From NCBI GenBank assembly GCA_019454145.1, contig CP075366.1:537564-601563 (forward strand): 64,000 nucleotides of DNA, read 5' to 3'. The position numbers and the translations under genes are program-made. Source of the DNA: Fimbriimonadaceae bacterium (GTDB lineage Bacteria > Armatimonadota > Fimbriimonadia > Fimbriimonadales > Fimbriimonadaceae). Below the pieces are notes generated by a model. It did no database searches. It worked only from the letters and a program-made list of their open reading frames with translations, and had not been told where the DNA came from. Shown here one piece after another: positions 51,316 through 60,318 of the stretch; the first letter of the stretch is position 1; each line of letters begins with the position of its first letter.

Positions 51316-51582
51316 TCAAACGTTGTAGTCTGGTTTGGTGAGCCAAGCTTTTGGAATTGGCTTCAGTCCGCAAACGACCATTGCGAATTCTTCAGTCTTC
51401 ATTACCGAAGCGGCAACTGTCATACGTACCTTTCCGTTAGGAGTGTTGATGGTCACCGTTTGAAGGTTGGCGTGTTGCCATCGGTTCTTGTGGGGTGCAC
51501 GGAACTTCCAAGCCGAGTGGCGGTGCCGCACGTGCTTCGCCTTGTTTGCCTTCTTTCCGCTTACCTGACATACCCTTGCCAT
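51316..51582 (-). CDS. rpmB: 50S ribosomal protein L28
   Basis: An 88-residue protein: M-A-R-V-C-Q-V-S-G-K-K, R-H-R-H-S-A-W-K-F and the Trp/Asn/Leu-rich L-Q-T-V-T-I segment match L28. The ATG at 51582 is preceded after seven bases by AGGAG. A frame extension of six codons is ignored. The N-terminal C-x-V-S-G-K form lacks the second Cys of the zinc-binding C-x-x-C pattern. It is an isolated gene, with rpmG not adjacent. Confidence 0.95.
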   Translation of the reverse strand: MARVCQVSGKKANKAKHVRHRHSAWKFRAPHKNRWQHANLQTVTINTPNGKVRMTVAASVMKTEEFAMVVCGLKPIPKAWLTKPDYNV

Positions 51583-51716
51583 CTTAAATCTCCTGAACAC
51601 GGCGTAGCCGCGACCTCCTACTATACTGAATCATTGGTCGCTGCCTCAACTATGCACGGCAATTTTGGGCAGTTTGAACCAAAAACAGCTATACGCTGAG
51701 TGCCAGAATACTCTCG

Positions 51717-52222
51717 ATGCCCAGTTCCATCGCAATACGACCGATTTCCATGGCCGACTACAAGCGGGTGGCAGAAATCTATTCGGATGGAATTGCTGAG
51801 CGGATTGCCACTTTTGAAACCAAGCCTCGCGGCTGGGACGACATTCAGCTACTCGTTGAGTCCGACCCTATATTTCTAGTTAGTTACAACGATGTAGACT
51901 TTTCGTCACTGGCTTTGTCAGAGTCTCCCTAACAAGCAGTCGCCGAGTTTATGCGGGAGTTGGCGAGATTTCGGTGTATGTTGACCCCAACCATCGCGGG
52001 CAAGGAATCGGCAATCAGTTGATCACTCGTTGTCATGCAACCGCAGGCGAACAAGGTTTTTGGAAGCTGATCGCCAAAATCTTTCCCGAAAACGAATCCA
52101 GCTTAGAGTTATTTAGAAGCACTGGCTACCGCGACGTAGGAATCCATGCAAAGCATGGTCAGTTAGACGGTCAATGGAGAGACGTATGCTTGCTAGAAGT
52201 TCTCCTCCATATCGAGAAATAG
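51717..52222 (+). pseudogene. Frameshifted GNAT acetyltransferase (phosphinothricin-acetyltransferase-like)
   Basis: Two frames hold one gene. The first, 51717-51932, gives I-R-P-I-S-M-A-D-Y...V-S-Y-N-D. The continuation is in the +2 frame, where translation of about 51900-52222 gives F-V-T-G-F-V-R-V-S, Y-A-G-V-G-E-I-S-V-Y-V-D, then H-R-G-Q-G-I-G (acetyl-CoA loop) and a full GNAT end. The join lies at the TTTT run near 51899-51902. One extra T would restore a single 168-residue enzyme. Either a real pseudogene or a sequencing/assembly error. No slippery pattern known for programmed frameshifting is evident. Confidence 0.8.
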
Positions 52223-52232
52223 ATTAAAAAAG

Positions 52233-52308
52233 TGGTGCCGCAAGCCGGACTCGAACCGGCGACCCAAGCATTTTCAGTGCTTTGCTCTACCAACTGAGCT
52301 ACCGCGGC
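52233..52308 (-). tRNA. tRNA-Phe (GAA)
   Basis: A 76-nt tRNA with 3' CCA encoded. The 7-bp acceptor pairs GCCGCGG with TTGCGGC (two G-U pairs). The anticodon loop CTGAAAA gives the anticodon GAA. The T arm is GCCGG-TTCGAGT-CCGGC. It lies 14 bases before tRNA-Asp in the same transcript direction. Confidence 0.95.
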
Positions 52309-52321
52309 ACTCTGGGTTCTA

Positions 52322-52397
<76 letters not shown>

Positions 52398-52472
52398 GCA
52401 GAGGATTAGGAGTATGTCATAACCCAGGGTGAGTTAGCAACGAACGGGCCACTTGTCCCAAGGAATTAGGCC

Positions 52473-52901
52473 TTAACTCTTTAGATTCAACTGAGGCTGG
52501 CGGTCAGCGAGAATCCAATAGCATGCAGTCTGCAAATAAATTTCATCTGCCTCTGCTTGCGTTTCCGGAGCTTCAATGATGCTGGTTGCCCCCGCCCCAA
52601 TGATCGGTAGCAAATCCGAGTCTTTCTTTCGCACCACCACGATCTTTGAAGAATGCAGTACCTCGCAACCACGCAAGGTTTTCGTGATCTGAACTGCTTC
52701 CTCTTCGACTAAATCTGAGCACAAAATAATAAACTTGACTTGTCTGCCTTCCGCAAAAAATTCTCCGCACTGTTCCACAAAATCAGCCGGATAAACAAAA
52801 TAGACTTCTTCATGAACAATGCGAGTGCGATCCATTGCACGCCTTAAGAAGCCACGCCGAGCTTCCTCGCCGCCAATCATGAGCACCGCGTATTTTTCCA
52901 A
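52473..52901 (-). CDS. Receiver-like protein, probably degenerate
   Basis: A 142-residue alpha/beta protein: strand K-Y-A-V-L-M-I-G, strand V-K-F-I-I-L-C-S-D-L, and S-S-K-I-V-V-V-R-K-K, then I-G-A-G-A-T-S-I-I-E-A-P-E, an order that recalls CheY receivers. The phospho-acceptor position is C-S-D rather than D-V-M/x-M-P. The conserved Lys near the end is missing (E-A-P instead of K-P). No certain family. It is upstream of the tRNA pair and downstream of metX on the same strand. Confidence 0.55.
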   Translation of the reverse strand: MEKYAVLMIGGEEARRGFLRRAMDRTRIVHEEVYFVYPADFVEQCGEFFAEGRQVKFIILCSDLVEEEAVQITKTLRGCEVLHSSKIVVVRKKDSDLLPIIGAGATSIIEAPETQAEADEIYLQTACYWILADRQPQLNLKS

Positions 52902-52987
52902 AATCTCCCCTATATTTGAATTTAATTAGCCAGAGACAGCTGAAATTATTATGATGTATTAAATTTGCGTTTACCAGCCTGAGCAAC

Positions 52988-54091
52988 TTAAAACCGCAAT
53001 AACCAGGCCTTCACAATCTCCGCCTGGCGTTGATCATCCAAAAGAAAAGAGTCATGCCCCATCGGCGAGGCAATCTCGTGCCACTCTGACTGCTTCCCTG
53101 CCTCCTGAGCCATCGCATGCAGCTGTTCGATTTGATGCGATGGATAAATCCAGTCGGAATCAAAGCTAGTGAAAAGAAATTTGCATTTCGCAGATTCAAG
53201 AGATTTTAGTGAGAAATAATCAATCGCCCGGGTCAGCAAAAGATACGAATTCGCATCAAAGCGATTGGTGAACTTATCACCCTGGTAGTTTAGGTAGCTC
53301 TCGATCGCAAACTCGATTCCGTTATCAAATCGAAACTCGTCCCCATCTTGAAGCCTACGGCCAAATTTCATCGTAAAGCTTTGGTCAGATAGATAACTAA
53401 GGTGCCCTGCCATCCGGGCAACCGATAGCCCATTTACTGGCCCAGGGCCATCGTAATAGTCGCCGCCCTTCCATTCAGGGTCACGTTGAATAGCTTGCCT
53501 GCCTACTTCGTTAAATCCTATCTGCATTGCACTGTGGGCCGCGCAGGATGCTGTAGCCCACACTCCGGCGACTCGATTTGGATACTGCACCGCCCAACAG
53601 AGTGCTTGCATCCCTCCCATGCTTCCACCTGCGACACAAAGCCACCTGCCAATTCCAAGATGATCAGCAAGCCTTGCTTGGATTTCGACCATATCTTCGA
53701 CTTGAACGACTGGGAATCGGCTGCCGTAAGGTCGGCCATCTTCAGCTGAGCTTGCAGGCCCGGTCGTGCCTTGGCAGCCGCCTAACGCATTGCTACACAC
53801 AACAAAATACTTTTCTGTATCAATCGCTTTTCCCGGCCCGACTAAGCGATCCCACCAACCTATCGCATGCGAATCTCCGCTGAGGGCATGGCAGATCAGA
53901 ATAGCGTTGGAAGCATCTGAATTCAGAGTGCCCCAAGATTCGTATGCTACTTCGACATCGGGCAAATAGCCCCCCGCTCTCAGATGGAGTTCACCAACCG
54001 AGACAACCTCTTTCGGCTGACCAACCGACGAGGTGCGTTCGTTCTCTTGGAACAAAGCACTGTCTATTGAATCCTCCGGCAAGTTCGGCAT
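52988..54091 (-). CDS. metX: Homoserine O-acetyltransferase
   Basis: A 367-residue alpha/beta hydrolase-fold enzyme of methionine synthesis. The catalytic Ser is in G-G-S-M-G-G-M-Q-A, the Asp follows F-D-S-D-W and the His is in M-G-H-D-S-F. The oxyanion-site-like N-A-L-G-G-C-Q-G-T-T-G-P is characteristic of MetX. The start is ATG 54091. No metY or metW gene is adjacent, and I see no SAM riboswitch in the 120 bases upstream. Confidence 0.94.
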   Translation of the reverse strand: MPNLPEDSIDSALFQENERTSSVGQPKEVVSVGELHLRAGGYLPDVEVAYESWGTLNSDASNAILICHALSGDSHAIGWWDRLVGPGKAIDTEKYFVVCSNALGGCQGTTGPASSAEDGRPYGSRFPVVQVEDMVEIQARLADHLGIGRWLCVAGGSMGGMQALCWAVQYPNRVAGVWATASCAAHSAMQIGFNEVGRQAIQRDPEWKGGDYYDGPGPVNGLSVARMAGHLSYLSDQSFTMKFGRRLQDGDEFRFDNGIEFAIESYLNYQGDKFTNRFDANSYLLLTRAIDYFSLKSLESAKCKFLFTSFDSDWIYPSHQIEQLHAMAQEAGKQSEWHEIASPMGHDSFLLDDQRQAEIVKAWLLRF

Positions 54092-54211
54092 GAACTCAAA
54101 TCTACCTTGCCGCTTTCCTCAAGCCCAGACGTAAAGTTTTCATAAACTCAGGAAAATTAACAGGATAACCCTGTATAAAGGAAATATCGCTTTGGTGATG
54201 AGAGGAGAACT

Positions 54212-55396
54212 ATGAAATTAAGCCTGCGAACAACAACTGCTTTAACCGCCGCAATTCTGGCAACGGGCGCATTTGCCCAGCTCACCGCCGTTCAATATGG
54301 AACGGGAATGAGCCAGCTTACCGGCGCCTACGGTGATCCCCTGAATCCAAATCGATATTACGCTCTCCAAAAAACCGGGCAGATCGTTCCGGTCACCAAC
54401 GGAGTTGTTGGGTCACCCATAGCGACGGTCACAGGAATTGATACCGCTGGAGAGCGTGGATTACTCGGACTAGCGTTTGATCCTAACTATGCGACAAACG
54501 GGCGCGTTTATCTGAGTTACGTCAACAATCAGACCAAAGCGCTTGATGTCATCCGCACTAACAATTTCAACCTTGCGACAGCTCAACACATCATCAGCCT
54601 TCCCCATCCAACAAACGCAAGTAACCACTACGGCGGGAATATCAAATTTGGCGGAGACGGAATGCTTTATATCGCGATGGGAGATGGGGGCGGAAGCAAT
54701 GACCCAGAAAATGATGCTCAGAACATCAACAACATGCTCGGTAAGCTCATGCGAATTGATGTCAGCGGTAGCGGAACTGGTTACTCAGTTCCAACCGATA
54801 ACCCATTTGTCAACGCACCAGGGCTCGACGAAATCTGGGCTTACGGATTGCGAAATCCTTTCAAGTTTTCGTTCGACACAAACGGTGACCTGTACATTGG
54901 CGATGTTGGACAAGATGCATGGGAAGAAGTCAACCGAATGGCAGGCAATATAGGCGGTGTCAACTATGGCTGGCAAGCGTTGGAAGGCACCCATCCGAAC
55001 CCATTTGCGGTCGCTCCTCCCGCCGCTAACGCAGTTCCACCCATTTACGAATATAGCCACTCAGTTGGCGAGAGTATTACAGGCGGATTCGTCTACCGAG
55101 GTTCTGCATTAGGCAGCCACTATGTTGGTCGCTATTTCTTCGCTGACTTTGTTACCCGAAAGCTTTTTTCTATTGACCCAAACGCCAGCAACGTTGCGTT
55201 GAGCCTTGAAGAATACACAGCCGGATTAGGAGCTTCAATTAGCTACACAGGGATTGAACCAGATGCAAATGGAGAAATCCTTCTTACGAGTTTTGGCGGA
55301 AGTGTTTATCGTCTGCAAAGTGTTCCTGAACCTGCCACGATGGTCGCCCTCGGTCTTGGATTAGCCGCTATATTAAAAAGAAAAAAGAAGAGCTAA
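54212..55396 (+). CDS. PQQ-type sugar/sorbosone dehydrogenase-like exoprotein with PEP-CTERM
   Basis: A 394-residue protein with a signal peptide (1-22), a six-bladed beta-propeller of the glucose/sorbosone dehydrogenase family (G-E-R-G-L-L-G-L-A-F-D-P, Y-G-G-N-I-K-F-G-G-D-G, A-Y-G-L-R-N-P-F-K-F, Y-I-G-D-V-G-Q-D-A-W-E-E) and a C-terminal PEP-CTERM signal V-P-E-P-A-T-M. Family members oxidise sugars using PQQ in the periplasm. Acceptor and sugar are unknown. It has a good AGGAG ribosome site. Confidence 0.9.
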   Translation: MKLSLRTTTALTAAILATGAFAQLTAVQYGTGMSQLTGAYGDPLNPNRYYALQKTGQIVPVTNGVVGSPIATVTGIDTAGERGLLGLAFDPNYATNGRVYLSYVNNQTKALDVIRTNNFNLATAQHIISLPHPTNASNHYGGNIKFGGDGMLYIAMGDGGGSNDPENDAQNINNMLGKLMRIDVSGSGTGYSVPTDNPFVNAPGLDEIWAYGLRNPFKFSFDTNGDLYIGDVGQDAWEEVNRMAGNIGGVNYGWQALEGTHPNPFAVAPPAANAVPPIYEYSHSVGESITGGFVYRGSALGSHYVGRYFFADFVTRKLFSIDPNASNVALSLEEYTAGLGASISYTGIEPDANGEILLTSFGGSVYRLQSVPEPATMVALGLGLAAILKRKKKS

Positions 55397-55400
55397 AACA

Positions 55401-55430
55401 AAAAATGGCTTCCAAAAGGAAGCCATTTTT
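55401..55430. terminator. Terminator between the dehydrogenase and pilT genes
   Basis: AAAAATGGCTTCC (55401-55413), loop AAAA, then GGAAGCCATTTTT (55418-55430) is a perfect 13-bp stem with T-runs on both strands. It serves both convergent genes and ends one base before the first pilT stop codon. Confidence 0.95.
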
Positions 55431-55431
55431 A

Positions 55432-56619
55432 TTAGTCACCGCCTACCTTTGGGCGATTAGGTTGCCCTCGCACTGGCCCAGGCTGGGAAGTTGTTGGGTC
55501 AGTAGGCGGAGGCGCATTTACGTGTGAAACAGCGTTATTTTTGAACGCCTTACCTGTGCCCACATCAACAATACGGAGAAACTCAGCGCGGTCTTTTGCT
55601 TTAGACTTTGCCTCTTCCATATCTACCAAACCAGCTTCAACCAGGCGGGCGAGCGACTGATCCAGGGTCTGCATTTTTTGCTTTGCCCCTGTTTGAATAA
55701 TTGAGCCGATTTGGTAGCTCTTGTTTTCGCGGATTAAGTTACGTACCGCGCTTGTGGCATTAAGGATTTCAAATGCAGCAACCCGTCCACGTCCATCTTT
55801 GCGCTTGACAAGACTCTGGCTGACAACGCCGAGCAAGTTGACCGAGAGTTGCATGCGGATTTGTTGCTGCTGATGTTGAGGGAATACGTCAACAATTCGA
55901 TCCACAGTTTGAAGTGCATCTACTGTGTGTAATGTGGCAAAAACGAGGTGACCCGTCTCCGCGGCAGTAATTGCAAGGTGGATCGTCTCCAGATCGCGCA
56001 TTTCACCGACGAGGATAACGTCCGGGTCTTGCCGGAGCACGTACTTCAGTGCGTTGGCAAAACTCAAAGTATCAACGTCTAACTCACGCTGGTTGATAAG
56101 TGCGACGTGGTCGTCATGAACAAATTCGATCGGGTCTTCAACCGTGACGATATGCAAATCTTCATTACGGTTAATCCTATCGATCATCGCAGCAAGCGTT
56201 GTGGACTTCCCACTGCCCGCTGGCCCGGTGACAAGCACCAAACCGCGAGGCCGTTCTATAAAATCGTAACATGCCTGTGGAAGATTCAAGTCCTCCATCG
56301 AAGCGATTTCAAATGGAATGACCCGGAAGACAGCCTGAGCATGCTCACGTTGCTGGAACAGATTTCCTCGGAAACGCGAAACACCGGCGATTTCCAGTGC
56401 AAAGTCCAGTTCTAAATCGTTATCAAATTTAGCGATTTGATCGGGACGGAGAAGGTCGCTGATCGCTTCTCGGAAATCTTGATCTGTGTAAGGCGGAACG
56501 TCTTCTAACGGGTAAAGCTCACCAAAAACCCGCACGTAAACCTTGCCTGTGTCCGTTTTGATGTGCAAGTCTGAGCCATTCATGCTCACACAACGCCGGA
56601 GAAGATCCTCAATGCGCAA
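55432..56619 (-). CDS. pilT: PilT-family ATPase (third of three tandem copies)
   Basis: A 395-residue type IV pilus retraction-type ATPase. The Walker A is G-P-A-G-S-G-K-S-T, the Asp box V-E-D-P-I-E, the Walker B V-I-L-V-G-E-M-R-D-L-E-T-I, and the His box T-G-H-L-V-F-A-T-L-H-T. Its P-loop Ala is an uncommon variation. It uses a TTG start at 56619 with GGAGG nine bases ahead. It overlaps the second copy by 11 bases. A proline-rich, glycine/asparagine tail of about 40 residues (P-P-P-T-D-P-T-T) is not seen in the other two copies. Confidence 0.92.
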   Translation of the reverse strand: MRIEDLLRRCVSMNGSDLHIKTDTGKVYVRVFGELYPLEDVPPYTDQDFREAISDLLRPDQIAKFDNDLELDFALEIAGVSRFRGNLFQQREHAQAVFRVIPFEIASMEDLNLPQACYDFIERPRGLVLVTGPAGSGKSTTLAAMIDRINRNEDLHIVTVEDPIEFVHDDHVALINQRELDVDTLSFANALKYVLRQDPDVILVGEMRDLETIHLAITAAETGHLVFATLHTVDALQTVDRIVDVFPQHQQQQIRMQLSVNLLGVVSQSLVKRKDGRGRVAAFEILNATSAVRNLIRENKSYQIGSIIQTGAKQKMQTLDQSLARLVEAGLVDMEEAKSKAKDRAEFLRIVDVGTGKAFKNNAVSHVNAPPPTDPTTSQPGPVRGQPNRPKVGGD

Positions 56620-57703
56620 GAGAAGTTGCCTCCGCTAAGCCTTCTTTTTCTGCCCGACGGTGGAATTCAGCTGTATTTGAACTCTTGGAAAGAGCATGCT
56701 CGTAATCCACTTTATGTTCACGTAGCAACTGAAGCAAGCAACCATCTAACGTCTGCATTCCAAAATCATTTCCAGTTTGAATATGCGGCAAAATTTGGTG
56801 GGTTTTGCCATCCCGAATAAGAGTGCGGATTGCAGGAGTACAAACCATCACCTCGTGGGCAGCAATCCGGCCCGCTTCATCTACCCGTGGCAATAGGGTT
56901 TGCGAGACGACCGCTTGGAGCGTCACGCTGAGCTGAGTTCTAATTTGAGCTTGCTGTTCACTATCAAATACGTCAACAATCCGGTCAATTGTTTGGGCCG
57001 CATCAACTGTGTGAAGCGTGGAAAATACCAAGTGTCCCGTTTCTGCGGCAGTAATCGCCAGTTGGATCGTCTCCAAGTCGCGCATTTCACCAACAAGAAT
57101 AACGTCAGGGTTTTGACGCATCACGTGGCGAAGCGCATCCGCGAAACTGTGAGTATCTGTTCCAAGTTCACGCTGATTGATAATGCTGGACTTATCCGGA
57201 TGTACATATTCAATCGGGTCTTCGACTGTCATGATGTGGCGGCGAACACTGGTGTTGATATGATCAATCATTGCCGCTAGTGAAGTTGACTTCCCGCTTC
57301 CGGTTGGCCCGGTCACCAAAATCAACCCACGAGGCAGCAGGCTCAAATTTTTACAAACTTTTGGTAAACGCAATTCATCGATTGTACGAATCGTGAACGG
57401 AATTAGACGAAAAACACCGCCCATTTTGTGGCGTTGCCAAAAAAGATTGACCCGGAATCGAGCCAGGCCAGGAACTGCAACTGAAAGGTCACACTCCTTA
57501 AAGCTATGCAATCGCTCTTTACGTTCTTGCGTGAGGATTGAGTTGAAAATCTCTTCGACTTGATTCTCAGTTAGAACTGGAAGATCAGTTCGATGCAAAT
57601 CTCCACGTATCCGCATCAATGGCGGATTATCAACTTTGATATGGAGGTCGCTAGCGTCGACCTCCATAACTTTGCGTAATAGAGCCTCTAATGTAGGATG
57701 CAT
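56609..57703 (-). CDS. pilT: PilT-family ATPase (second of three tandem copies)
   Basis: A 364-residue twitching-motility ATPase with G-P-T-G-S-G-K-S-T, V-E-D-P-I-E, V-I-L-V-G-E-M-R-D-L-E-T-I and T-G-H-L-V-F-S-T-L-H-T. The N-terminal D-A-S-D-L-H-I-K is the PAS-like domain start typical of PilT. The length agrees with PilT of Gram-negatives. It is 13 bases after the first copy. Confidence 0.94.
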   Translation of the reverse strand: MHPTLEALLRKVMEVDASDLHIKVDNPPLMRIRGDLHRTDLPVLTENQVEEIFNSILTQERKERLHSFKECDLSVAVPGLARFRVNLFWQRHKMGGVFRLIPFTIRTIDELRLPKVCKNLSLLPRGLILVTGPTGSGKSTSLAAMIDHINTSVRRHIMTVEDPIEYVHPDKSSIINQRELGTDTHSFADALRHVMRQNPDVILVGEMRDLETIQLAITAAETGHLVFSTLHTVDAAQTIDRIVDVFDSEQQAQIRTQLSVTLQAVVSQTLLPRVDEAGRIAAHEVMVCTPAIRTLIRDGKTHQILPHIQTGNDFGMQTLDGCLLQLLREHKVDYEHALSKSSNTAEFHRRAEKEGLAEATSLAH

Positions 57704-57716
57704 CGCCCGTTTGACC

Positions 57717-58796
57717 TTAGCGGCGAAGCATTTGTTTCAGTTCAGAGAGGATTCCTGCGTAGTTGTAAGCAACATCCTCAGTAACAATTCCCGCCTTAAC
57801 ATAACGAGCAAGCGATTGGTTCATGGTCTGCATTCCCCAGAATCCGCCCTCGTTCATGTGGTGGTAAATGTCTCCGAAGTGTCCGTCTTCAATAGCTTTG
57901 CTGACGGTTGGCGTACAAATCAAGATTTCTGCGGCAACAACCCGTCCGTTACCATCTGCCCGTGGAACCAACTTTTGAGCAATAACTGCTTGTAGTGAGT
58001 TGGAAAGCCGCTGACAAAGGTGAATCTTTTCGTGCGGCGGGAACATGTTGATAATTCGGTCAAGAGTTTCGTATGCCGAAGCGGTGTGAACAGTTGAGAA
58101 GACCAAGTGTCCAGTTTCACCAGCTTGGAGCGCAACGTTCATCGTGGTGGTGTCCCGCATTTCACCAACGAGGATGACGTCAGGGGCTTCCCGGACAACC
58201 GCGCGCATCGCAGGATAGAAGTCTTCCGTGTCAATACCAATCTCGCGTTGGCTGACGTAGCAGTTCTTATCTTGGTGCTCAACTTCAAGCGGGTCTTCGA
58301 TTGTAACAATGTGCGCTCGGCGTTGCTCGTTGATGATGTCAATCAGAGCCGCAAGAGTCGTCGTCTTACCAGAGCCCGTTGGTCCAGTAACGAGCACCAA
58401 TCCTTGTCGGTTTTTGGTGACTTCAGAAAGTGATGGCGGAAGACCAAGCTCTTCCAGAGTTCGGATTCGGCTAGGTACAACCCGGCAAACCGCGGCCATC
58501 GAGCCTCGTTGGCTATAAACGTTGGTTCGGACACGGCACTTCCCTTCGAGAACGAACGCCAAGTCCATTTCGTTTTTATCAAGGAATTGATTGTACTGGC
58601 GCTCGGTCATAACCTCGCGGATAATGCGGGTGACGTCTTCATCTCCCAACACTGGCCATTCACCGGGGATATCACGAACGAAGCTATGCTGCTTCATTCG
58701 CGGGCGGCTGTTCACTTTAATGAAAATGTCGGAAGCGGTTTCGTTGTAGGCAATTTCAACTAGCTCGCGAAGTGTTACTGAATTTACGTCACGCAT
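57717..58796 (-). CDS. PilT/PilU-like ATPase (first of three tandem copies)
   Basis: A 359-residue PilT/PilU-type ATPase. The Walker A is G-P-T-G-S-G-K-T-T, the Walker B region V-I-L-V-G-E-M-R-D-T-T-T-M, and the His box T-G-H-L-V-F-S-T-V-H-T-A-S. It is the most diverged copy, with N-terminal T-A-S-D-I-F-I-K. It may be the accessory PilU-like motor. It is 12 bases after an exported protein gene, and starts the ATPase run. Confidence 0.9.
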   Translation of the reverse strand: MRDVNSVTLRELVEIAYNETASDIFIKVNSRPRMKQHSFVRDIPGEWPVLGDEDVTRIIREVMTERQYNQFLDKNEMDLAFVLEGKCRVRTNVYSQRGSMAAVCRVVPSRIRTLEELGLPPSLSEVTKNRQGLVLVTGPTGSGKTTTLAALIDIINEQRRAHIVTIEDPLEVEHQDKNCYVSQREIGIDTEDFYPAMRAVVREAPDVILVGEMRDTTTMNVALQAGETGHLVFSTVHTASAYETLDRIINMFPPHEKIHLCQRLSNSLQAVIAQKLVPRADGNGRVVAAEILICTPTVSKAIEDGHFGDIYHHMNEGGFWGMQTMNQSLARYVKAGIVTEDVAYNYAGILSELKQMLRR

Positions 58797-58808
58797 TTCA
58801 AGAATCTC

Positions 58809-59531
58809 TCATTTGCCCCGGGGCTTGGGCCTTGGACGAAGCACCGCGAAGTATACCAAAGCACTCGCCGCAATTAACCCCACAACAAGCGACGGAATCA
58901 CAAGTGGATGAAGTTTGTTTGTTTGCTGTGTTTCTTTTACTTTTGGAACTTCGGAAAGTGAACTTGGGATCGTAAAAGCTCGAGTATCCTGCGTCAGCAC
59001 TTCTACTCGGTATTCCAGACCCGTTGGGTTCGCTAAGTTTTTACCCTCAAGCATGTACTGTTGATTCACAATCCGGCGAATTGTTTGCGGCCCAGCTTCT
59101 TCGCCTTCAAACTGTATGAGGAAACTTGAGATCATCGGCTTCGGACTACCTAAAAACGCCTTGACAATGGCATCTATATTCAAAGTTTTATTTTCGCGAT
59201 TAATTAAGCCATCGCAAGCAAATGTCGCCCGAACCAATCCAGAAGCACCCTGGCTACCGATATTTGCTCCTTTAATTTCAATTCCTCTGCTTTCGGTTCC
59301 CGCAAACTTGCCCACTTGTTGGCACTGAAACTTGAGCAATGCTGGATTGTAATCTTCTTCCCTGGCGGTAACAGTAACTAAGTCAGAGCCGATCTCTGGC
59401 TTCACAACGGTCACAAAAACCTGTGGCGCCATACTGAACGGAATTTCTGCCTCGCTCTGAGCAGAATTTCCATCTTGCCCCCATGCTGTGGTTAAAACTC
59501 CCACCAAAAAGATCAAAATGCCAATTCGCAC
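58809..59531 (-). CDS. Exported or inner-membrane-anchored protein of the pilT operon
   Basis: A 240-residue protein. A signal peptide (M-R-I-G-I-L-I-F-L-V-G-V-L-T-T-A-W-G) precedes an extracytoplasmic beta-rich region and a C-terminal membrane segment (about 210-230) with a basic Arg/Lys-rich tail (R-P-R-P-K-P-R-G-K). No recognised family. It lies 12 bases before the first pilT-type gene in the same direction, so it could be a membrane partner of the retraction motors. Its function is unknown. Confidence 0.7.
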   Translation of the reverse strand: MRIGILIFLVGVLTTAWGQDGNSAQSEAEIPFSMAPQVFVTVVKPEIGSDLVTVTAREEDYNPALLKFQCQQVGKFAGTESRGIEIKGANIGSQGASGLVRATFACDGLINRENKTLNIDAIVKAFLGSPKPMISSFLIQFEGEEAGPQTIRRIVNQQYMLEGKNLANPTGLEYRVEVLTQDTRAFTIPSSLSEVPKVKETQQTNKLHPLVIPSLVVGLIAASALVYFAVLRPRPKPRGK

Positions 59532-59675
59532 GTTGCAAGTATGACCTGAACCGAATCTTGTTCCCTTACCGTCTTTGGATGAAATCCCTACATAGGCTTA
59601 AAGAATTTTTAGCTCTGCAGGCCTACTATGTGGAACAAAAACAACAAATCTACGTAAAGGAGCAAACGGAGCCGA

Positions 59676-59681
59676 TATAAT
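59676..59681 (+). promoter_or_regulatory. Candidate -10 box of greA
   Basis: A perfect TATAAT 33 bases before the greA start in the intergenic region from the divergent pilT operon. The -35 position is poor (C-G-T-A-A-A-like), so assignment is tentative. Confidence 0.45.
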
Positions 59682-59714
59682 ACGCGTCTCCCTGAGAAGC
59701 GGAAAGCGAAATCT

Positions 59715-60212
59715 ATGGAAGAGTTAGAATTAGAACAGAGTGCCCCAGTCCTCCTCACTGCGGCGGGGCATGCACGGCTCAAAGCTGAGTTACAGCAACT
59801 AACTGTAACTAAGCGAGCGGAAATCGCAGCCCGCATCCGCGAAAGCAAAGATCATGGCGAATTCAGTGAAGATAACAACGAACTGGATGAAATCAAGATT
59901 GAGCAAGCAATGGTGGAAAGCCGCATTACCGAGCTAAAAACCATTCTTTCTGGTGCAGAAATTCTTGAAGCCGACCGAATTCCAACCGACTATGTTGGAC
60001 TCGGCTCCAAAGTTACGGTTGAAGACGTCGAACGAGATTTCAGCTTTGACATTCGGATCGTTGCAAGCATCGAAGCTAATGCCGACGAAGACTTGATCAG
60101 CGAGGAATCACCGATGGGCGAAGCACTTCTTGGCCTGAAATCGGGCGAAACAGCCGAATTCGAGGCCCCGGTTGGCATCCTTAAATACAAAATCAAAAAG
60201 ATATCTGCCTAA
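59715..60212 (+). CDS. greA: Transcription elongation factor GreA
   Basis: A 165-residue factor that rescues stalled RNA polymerase by transcript cleavage. The coiled-coil N-terminal half carries A-R-I-R-E-S-K-D-H-G-E-F-S-E-D-N-N-E-L-D, including the acidic tip D-E or E-D, and the C-terminal domain has G-S-K-V-T-V-E-D and P-M-G-E-A-L-L-G. The family signature E-Y-x-x-A-K is here N-E-L-D-E-I-K. The ATG at 59715 is used. A hairpin follows. Confidence 0.93.
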   Translation: MEELELEQSAPVLLTAAGHARLKAELQQLTVTKRAEIAARIRESKDHGEFSEDNNELDEIKIEQAMVESRITELKTILSGAEILEADRIPTDYVGLGSKVTVEDVERDFSFDIRIVASIEANADEDLISEESPMGEALLGLKSGETAEFEAPVGILKYKIKKISA

Positions 60213-60242
60213 TTTGCAATTTCGCAGATTCCGACCTACCAC

Positions 60243-60274
60243 ATATACCACTGTGTTCTAGCGCAGTGGTATAT
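60243..60274 (+). terminator. Terminator-like hairpin after greA
   Basis: ATATACCACTG (60243-60253) and CAGTGGTATAT (60264-60274) pair perfectly over 11 bp with a 10-base loop. The following sequence is TCGTTTTA, a weak U-run. It likely separates greA from secE-nusG. Confidence 0.65.
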
Positions 60275-60318
60275 TCGTTTTATCCCCTCTTTTAGGCCTC
60301 GCGGCCGCATTGGAAATC

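Noticed and set aside
51890-51910. Programmed frameshift in the GNAT gene
   Set aside because: No X-XXY-YYZ slippery heptamer, internal Shine-Dalgarno or downstream structure was evident; decay or sequence error is simpler.
54092-54211. SAM riboswitch upstream of metX
   Set aside because: I could not see the paired elements or conserved core of any SAM riboswitch class in the 120 bases before the start.
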